Part shown: positions 58,342 through 64,000 of the stretch, piece after piece | Layout: the number at the start of each line of letters is the position of its first letter | Position numbering within the stretch: the stretch's first letter is position 1 | Program-made: the position numbers and the translations under genes | Assembly: GCA_023374045.1 (NCBI GenBank) | Contig: CM041776.1 | Location: 140,433,296-140,497,295, forward strand | DNA from: Limonium bicolor | Lineage: Eukaryota > Streptophyta > Magnoliopsida > Caryophyllales > Plumbaginaceae | Direction: 5' to 3' | DNA: 64,000 bases | Notes under the pieces: model-generated | What the model was told of the DNA's origin: nothing | What the model saw: the letters and a program-made list of their open reading frames with translations, nothing else | The model's database searches: none

Positions 58342-59900
58342 TTAGAATAAAACCTTGCAGAGCAGAAATATCAAGAAATACAATCCAGAATGTTGTTTTC
58401 CAATCTTAGTCAATCTGCTTTCACAGTCCTGCAGAGCACAATCATCATCACAGAAAACAATTGAGGCACCCAGATCTTTCACTAGTTTTCCAACAGAAAC
58501 AAGGTTGAAAATAAATGCAGGAACAAACATGACATTTTTCAAACATGTAACGTTATTATGAACTAAATTTCCTATTCCAGAAACATTCTTTTTATCCCCA
58601 TCAGGCAGTGTGATCTCTTTCTTGTAAGTTAAAAACTCAAGATCTTTAAGGTTTAACTTATTTCCAGTTACATGCTCTGTAGCGCCTGTGTCAATTATCC
58701 AGCAATATCTTAAATCATTCGCTAAGCATGTAGCATTTGTAACTATAGATTTCACAGGCGAGAACTTACCTGAAAATTCTCCAAAGTTTTGTTGTTTCTC
58801 AGCGGGTTTGGCTTTGTGCTGGAGGTAATTCACCAGTTGGTCCAATTGTTCCACGCTTAGCCCGGTTACTGGTGAAACTGATTCTCCTCCACCAGTGCTA
58901 GAGATTGATGCAACCGCAGCTTCTCTGTGTTGCCGCTTCTCTTCAGACCCGGGAAAACCGTTAATCCACCAGCAATCATTCTTAGTATGTCCCAGTTTCC
59001 CGCAGTGCGTGCATTTTGGAGGGCTTTTCTTTTCTGCATTCTGGCCCTTATTAGGGTTCTTTGTGTTCTGAGGTTTAGTATTTGAGGTGTAGGAATTTCC
59101 TCGTTGTTTTCCGAAATTCGGTGTGGAAACCTTGAAACCAAGGGTTACTGCCTCTTCCGGGTTAGCTTTTCCCTCATCCACCATCTTCTGCTTCTCTTCG
59201 TGTATAACGAGTCCGAGAGCTTCTTCTAGACTTGGCATTTCCTTCATAGCAAGAATCTGCCCTCTGATCTGGGCGTATGTCTTGTTTAAACCCATGAGGA
59301 AGTGCATCAGTTGATCCTCCTCCCTCTCTTTGCGTCGATTCTGTCAATCTTTGCAATTTGCGCAGCAGGCACATGCTTCGATTGGCCGTGACAAGTCATA
59401 CTCGGTCCAAACTTCCCTCATCTTGGTGTAGTAATCGATTACGGAGTCTGTTCCTTGTTGAGACTCCCGATTTGGTTCTTGAGGGTGTGTATGGTCGCAA
59501 AATTGCTTTGCTCATATCTCTTGCTGAGCCACCTCCAAATCTCGGCGGGGTCGTCACAGAACATAAAGCTTCTTGAGATGTTGGGAGCTACGGAAGAAAC
59601 AAGCCAAGATACCACGAGTGAGTTCGCGCGACGCCAGGAGCGAAATTTTGCGTCGTCTTCCTTTTTCGGCCGTTCGATACTCCCGTCGAGAAAACCATAC
59701 TTGTTCTTTGCCAATAGTGCCGTCTTTATGCTCCATTTCCACCCCTGGAAGCCTTCTCCGGCAAATTTGGGCGCAATCGATTGACCCGGTTGCTCAGATG
59801 GATGGATGTAGAAAGGGTCATCGGTGTCGACTCCTGAACCCTTCGACTTCGCCGCGTTCTTGTCTTCTTCTTCCACGATGCTGTCGTTTGGATTTGCCAT
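58342..59900 (-). pseudogene. gag: gag and protease of the copia element
   Basis: ATG at 59900, M-A-N-P-N-D-S, with a gag core (F-A-G-E-G-F-Q-G-W-K-W-S, L-D-G-S-I, A-E-I-W-R-W-L). The frame shifts near 59460; a TGA occurs near 59344. From 59307 the frame is open: zinc knuckle C-T-H-C-G-K-L-G-H-T-K-N-D-C, then protease with W-I-I-D-T-G-A-T-E-H-V and L-P-D-G. Needs frame repairs at 59460 and 58385 to join gag, protease and integrase. Confidence 0.9.
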
Positions 59901-59922
59901 TGTTTGTTTGAATCGAGCTACT

Positions 59923-59934
59923 GCTCTGATACCA
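59923..59934 (-). promoter_or_regulatory. Primer-binding site of the copia element
   Basis: TGGTATCAGAGC adjoining the 5' LTR; initiator tRNA-Met type. No hairpin partner follows, unlike the chromoviruses. Confidence 0.92.
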
Positions 59935-60235
59935 TGTTAAGTTTTACAACACAGATGCGGAAAAAACAATGGAAGAACTCTTTATTGAAGAAGGGAAGAT
60001 CGATATCGCAGATCGAATTACAGAGAGGAGAGAGCGTGTTTGCATTTGCTCTCTGTATAGGGTTTTTGAGAAGTAAGACAGAAAGGGAGAGTAGGAGACG
60101 GGTCTACATAGGAGGAAAGGGAATTACAGAATAACCCCTAATATACAAACTAGAATTACAACATTGCCCTAAGATAGAGACTATAATATAAGATTACAGC
60201 AAGATAACCTAGATACAAACTATGTAATTCCAACA
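59935..60235 (-). repeat. 5' LTR of the copia element
   Basis: 301 bp; identical to the 3' LTR except one base; TSD GCGAC follows. Confidence 0.97.
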
Positions 60236-60240
60236 GCGAC

Positions 60241-61969
60241 AACCCAAACACCCAAATATTTCCCTTCCTCATTCCCTCGGTTTCCATGCGCCCATTTTGA
60301 AACAGAGAAAAAAAAAAAACACAACAACATCATAGCAGCTCTCACATCTGTTTACCTTGGGCCACAGAATTTTCTTACATGTAGCTCCCACGCCTGACTG
60401 GGAACAAACTACTCCCATTCCCAAGTACGACTGAATTCTCCTGCTATATACAATTCAAACCTGCACCACGTTGTTTGCTGTGAAAGTGGTTTAGCTGACA
60501 AAAGAGAATGCACCAGAGTTGCTTGTTTTCAAATTTCCTAGCCTGCCTGGTGGGAATCAGTAGCCAACCACCTTATTCCCTCCTCCTGCATGCTCTCGAA
60601 TACACAGAGCAATTTCAGCTCAACCTCCTTCTTCTCCTTCCCGCGCAGGTCTTTCCTTCCTCATCCATCCCCGTCTTTTTCTCAACTGAGAACATGCTAC
60701 AGAGCTATAACCGAGCATGGGCTCACGCCATTCTCACTGAATGCAAGGGCGCGAGGCCGATACCTTTCCAGTCTTCAACTTCTAGCTCTATCTTCACAAG
60801 TAAAAAGACGTTGTTTTCTGTGAGCCACACCAGTCCAACTCCAGTCACAAGCATATACACAAACAGAAACAGGTACTCCTCTGTACCGGTTCCACCACTT
60901 GCTCTTTCTGCTCCATACGCACTATCTGAAGAAAGAAAGCAAACGTGATAACATCACACCGCACACCCCACTCCAGTCACGGGTTACAGTAAAGAACAAC
61001 AAGAGAAAACCATGCTTGGAACCCATCATTGGAGGCTTCATAGACAACCGATGACTGCACTAGCTGAAGGAGAGCCTTTGGTCTGCAACGAAAAAAAAAA
61101 ACCTGCACTCAAACACCACCTTCCATTGCAGTAGTGATGCCCGAAGGTACCAGCTTCTTGACATCCTTCTCCTGCTCTTGATACTAACTCTTGAAGCTCA
61201 TACTCTAACCTTCCTTTAGACTAAAACCAGCACCAAAACTACACCAGGGAAGTGGCGCAAACGCCAGCTGCCGAAAACTGCCTCTAACCTCTAGTAGAAA
61301 CCAAGGTGAGGCCCACCCCTTAAGTGCTTAAAATCCATGTATACGAATCCCTCTAAACTAGCTAGTTGGAAGAAGGCATGACCCTGCTCCTCTTCTTGTG
61401 TTAGTGTAAACCGTGAGACTGAAGCAGCACCTTGGACTGTTGTGAGCAATGACGGAGTCCCAAGAAGAGAAACCAAACAATATAAGAGTGCCGTGAAGGA
61501 GGTAGCAAGAGCTGTAAAATTCCTTGTCAAAATACTAAGGTAATTATACTAAGACCCTGTATTGCTTTTAAGCCACTATTCGGTAACATGAGAAAACCGA
61601 GAATACACGGATCCTTTTTGAGTTGTTAAACCCTGAATACGTGGAGTAAATTGAGGATTTAGTACTTGATTTGGAAAGTAGAAACTAATGACTTGTTTAA
61701 GTCAAGTTTATGTGTTTAAAAAAAAAAACAACAACAACAGCAAATAAGCTTAGAAGTTAATACACACCACAGTGTACGCGTAGCCGTGAGAATTGGTGAA
61801 TGTGGGTGGGCTGTTTAGATCCTAAAAATATATATGTAGAAAGTTAAGGGCAAAATAGATCAAATGTTAACAACTCATCCAAGCTTATTCTATAAATGAT
61901 TAACGAAGGGAAATGGAAGAAAATGACTTAGAGAACTTAATTCTAAAAGCTGTTGCAAACCGTAACCAT
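60241..61969 (+). other. Element 3 continuation, no gene seen
   Basis: Less AT-rich, pyrimidine-rich on the plus strand (60590-60700), with CTGCTATATACA near 60441 as a possible TATA box. An open stretch at 60508-60948 has no recognisable protein features. Confidence 0.5.
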
Positions 61970-63440
61970 AACAAAATTTGAGGACATTTTAATGTCAACT
62001 AAAAGTTATTATGATATTCTCAAGGCCATATAATTAGGCTATGATATTATGGATATTTTGAGTCTTAAGTGATTATTAGTAAATTTAGAAATTGATTCAA
62101 AAAGATTTTTGATAATGCTGTACAACAACCGAGAGATATATGTTGTATTAGAGACATTTTAACACTATTTTGAAATAGTTATCTTGCTATTATTAAGGCC
62201 ATATATGTAGGCCATGTCAAGATAATTATTTCTGGAGTTCTGAATAACCATTAATAAATTTATAAGTGGATTTTAAGGCTATGTAAATTTCTGATGCAAG
62301 ACCATATTTCTTGCGATTGTAACTACTTAGTACTACCTTAGAAAAATATAGAGGCGTAATTATAAATTTATGTAATGGCTAAAATGATTTTAAAACTTTG
62401 TAGAAGTATTCGATATAAATGAATAAATTGAAAAAGGGGCAAAATATAAATAAATGAAATATGGGGTATACAAGGTATTGTTAACGTATAAATAGATATA
62501 GATATATACATATATGAACAATGCTAAACTATAATGCGAGTACAAACAACGGGTATACGTATGTATGTAAATATACATTATTTTGATTTGATAGTAAGTA
62601 ACCAATGGTGGATATAAGTTAGGAAAGAAATATATAATGAAAAGTAGATTAAGTGTTCATGATTATTAATACCAAGAATATAGGAAATGTTTAAAAGACA
62701 AAAACAAAGAAAAATTAATTATGTATAAATCGTGATTTTTGGTGAAGTTTGGAGACGTTATAATGTCACTACGAAAAGTATTTGTGTGTGCTATTTTTAA
62801 TGCCATTTTATAAGTAACCTTATGTTACGTTTAAGGCCACATGGGAAGGATATTTTTGTTATGTTTATTTTGAGCCTTAAATATTGATATTAATTTTTAG
62901 AGTGTTTAAATGAATTATATAAAGATTATGGTGCAAAATATAATTTAGGGAATAAAACCACCTAGGATATTGTAGGTGGATATTAGAAAATATATGTGTA
63001 ATGCTGAACTACAATTCGTACACAAATAACGGGTGTATATATATACGCATTAGTTTGAATTAATAATACGAAAGCTGAGATGGTTATAAATTAGGATGGA
63101 AAAAGAAATTGATAATGATTGATTAGGTATATGATTATCATTGCTAAAAATGTGCGAGAAAAATGGTTTTGGAAGATTGAAGGAAATTCTGTATATACCG
63201 TGATGTTAGTATAATTTTTGTGATATTTGAATACTATTTTGAAGGAATCACTACGCTATTTTTTTTAAGGCCATTGGTCTAAACCCTGTTACAAATAATT
63301 ATTTTGTAATTTAAATAGTCACTATTAAATTTATGAGGTTATATGAATTTCTGGTGGAAGAACTATCATGATAGTAATTGTAACTATTTGGGAATACCTT
63401 GGAAAATTATAGACATAAATGTAAGCTTGTTTTATGGCTT
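61970..63440. repeat. Diverged internal repeats in element 3
   Basis: 62519-62660 resembles 63000-63140 (AATGCTAAACTA/AATGCTGAACTA ... CAACGGGTA/TAACGGGTG), and 62155-62400 resembles 63225-63460 (CTATTTTGAA ... TAAGGCCAT ... GTAACTA). They look like a large duplicated segment, heavily mutated; the boundaries are approximate. Confidence 0.5.
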
Positions 63441-64000
63441 AAACGAATTTCTAAAACCATATATATAAAAATAAAAAAAGAGGTCAAGGTGTAATAAAAA
63501 GAAATATAAGGTATAAAAATTAATAACAATCACCCAAAAGGAAAGTCCTCTGGAGTTTTATAAGTATAACATACGAATTTTATAAAATAAATGAGTAAAT
63601 TGTAAAACTAGGAAACCATGGGAGTACTTTTGTAAACACTATCAAAGCGGGTCAAAGAATAATTTAAGTGGTCAACCTTGACCGCCTATGAAGGTTGACC
63701 AAAATAAAAGGATAAGGATAATTATTCTAAGTATGTAAAGGGAAGGTTAAGTAAAAAAGAATAACAAAAATTATTATTATGGGAGTATATGTAATTATCG
63801 GAAATTTTAGGCATAAATGGATATTTTAATATTTGGAGGGATTAGTATACAATCCTAAAAAGGTTTTGAGAATTTAAGTAATGATTAATTCAGCAGTATA
63901 ATATAAAGGTTTAAATAATTAAAGTGTTGGGTATAGAATAAAAGGGGGCTACAGTGTACTTATGAGGAAAATATGGGGGAATGGTCAATTTAGACAAACT
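63441..64000 (+). other. Element 3 continuation, no gene seen
   Basis: AT-rich, with GTCAACCTTGACC ... AAGGTTGACC inverted motifs near 63671-63702 that resemble the TTGACC-rich part of the other chromovirus LTRs. Confidence 0.45.

Larger units (their letters stand above)
55047..60235 (-). mobile_element. Full-length Ty1/copia retrotransposon
   Basis: Two 301-bp LTRs (55047-55347 and 59935-60235) differ at one base (C at about 55309 versus G). The duplication GCGAC (55042-55046, 60236-60240) is perfect. Primer-binding site TGGTATCAGAGC (59934-59923) touches the 5' LTR; the polypurine tract (55358-55348) touches the 3' LTR. The gag-PR-IN-RT-RH order on the minus strand is copia. It is very young by LTR identity, yet its reading frame is broken at several points. 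Confidence 0.97.
53931..64000 (+). mobile_element. Element 3: plus-strand LTR element start, split by a copia element
   Basis: Begins TGAAATACCCC, the chromovirus LTR start seen in reverse at the other LTRs, directly after CGGCC (53926-53930, candidate target site). No matching GGGGTGTTACA end, primer-binding site or coding region occurs before 64000. Without the copia insert, 4.9 kb of element 3 is visible, compatible with one long LTR. Family unknown. Confidence 0.65.

Noticed and set aside
60508..60948. 146-codon open stretch as a plant gene
   Set aside because: No recognisable domain, low-complexity Ser/Leu composition, and it sits inside element 3 sequence with no supporting context.

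Overview
The window is plant nuclear DNA made almost entirely of nested and recombined LTR retrotransposons. I found no host gene. Very AT-rich intergenic sequence, Ty3/gypsy chromoviruses with a chromodomain, an Athila-type element, a Ty1/copia element primed by initiator tRNA-Met, and a probable tRNA-derived SINE all point to a flowering plant, probably a eudicot. I cannot name the species. All similarity levels below are by eye.

Layout, left to right. 1-420: end of an LTR inserted into the next element. 421-5554: minus-strand internal region of a chromovirus (element 1) with gag, an AlkB-type dioxygenase exon, then pol. 5555-9796: a 4.2 kb LTR shared with the next unit. 9797-14584: decayed chromovirus internal region (element B). 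14585-19190: its other LTR. 19191-28128: right-hand part of a plus-strand Athila-like element, with pol, an env-position ORF and a 3' LTR. 28129-29030, 29031-34255 and 34256-35049: LTR piece, internal region and LTR piece of a second decayed chromovirus (element C). 35050-53930: a second AlkB-bearing chromovirus (element 2, minus strand), inserted in element C's LTR. Its gag is split by a complete solo LTR (45790-50060) with a perfect 5-bp target duplication. 53931-64000: start of a plus-strand LTR element (element 3) inserted in element 2's 5' LTR. Element 3 is split at 55047-60235 by a young copia element with 301-bp LTRs, one LTR mismatch and a perfect duplication.

The main discovery is that two clearly diverged chromoviruses carry the same extra module between the Gag zinc knuckles and the protease. 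It is an Fe(II)/2-oxoglutarate dioxygenase exon of the AlkB family with HxD, distal His and RxNxTxR motifs. Gag is interrupted by short GT-AG introns. In each element the AlkB exon has a splice acceptor, a stop codon and a conserved block resembling a plant poly(A) signal, followed by a second acceptor opening the protease-RT frame. Both acceptors are in the same phase. One donor at the end of Gag could therefore make Gag-AlkB or, by skipping the exon, Gag-Pol. I infer an element-encoded nucleic-acid demethylase regulated by splicing. Both copies here look damaged: element 1 lacks about 12 core residues and element 2 is frameshifted.

These chromoviruses also share structured non-coding signals: a hairpin over the primer-binding site, polypurine tracts next to small hairpins and present twice per element, and, in three LTRs, tandem arrays of roughly 72-nt hairpin units with paired substitutions that preserve the stems.
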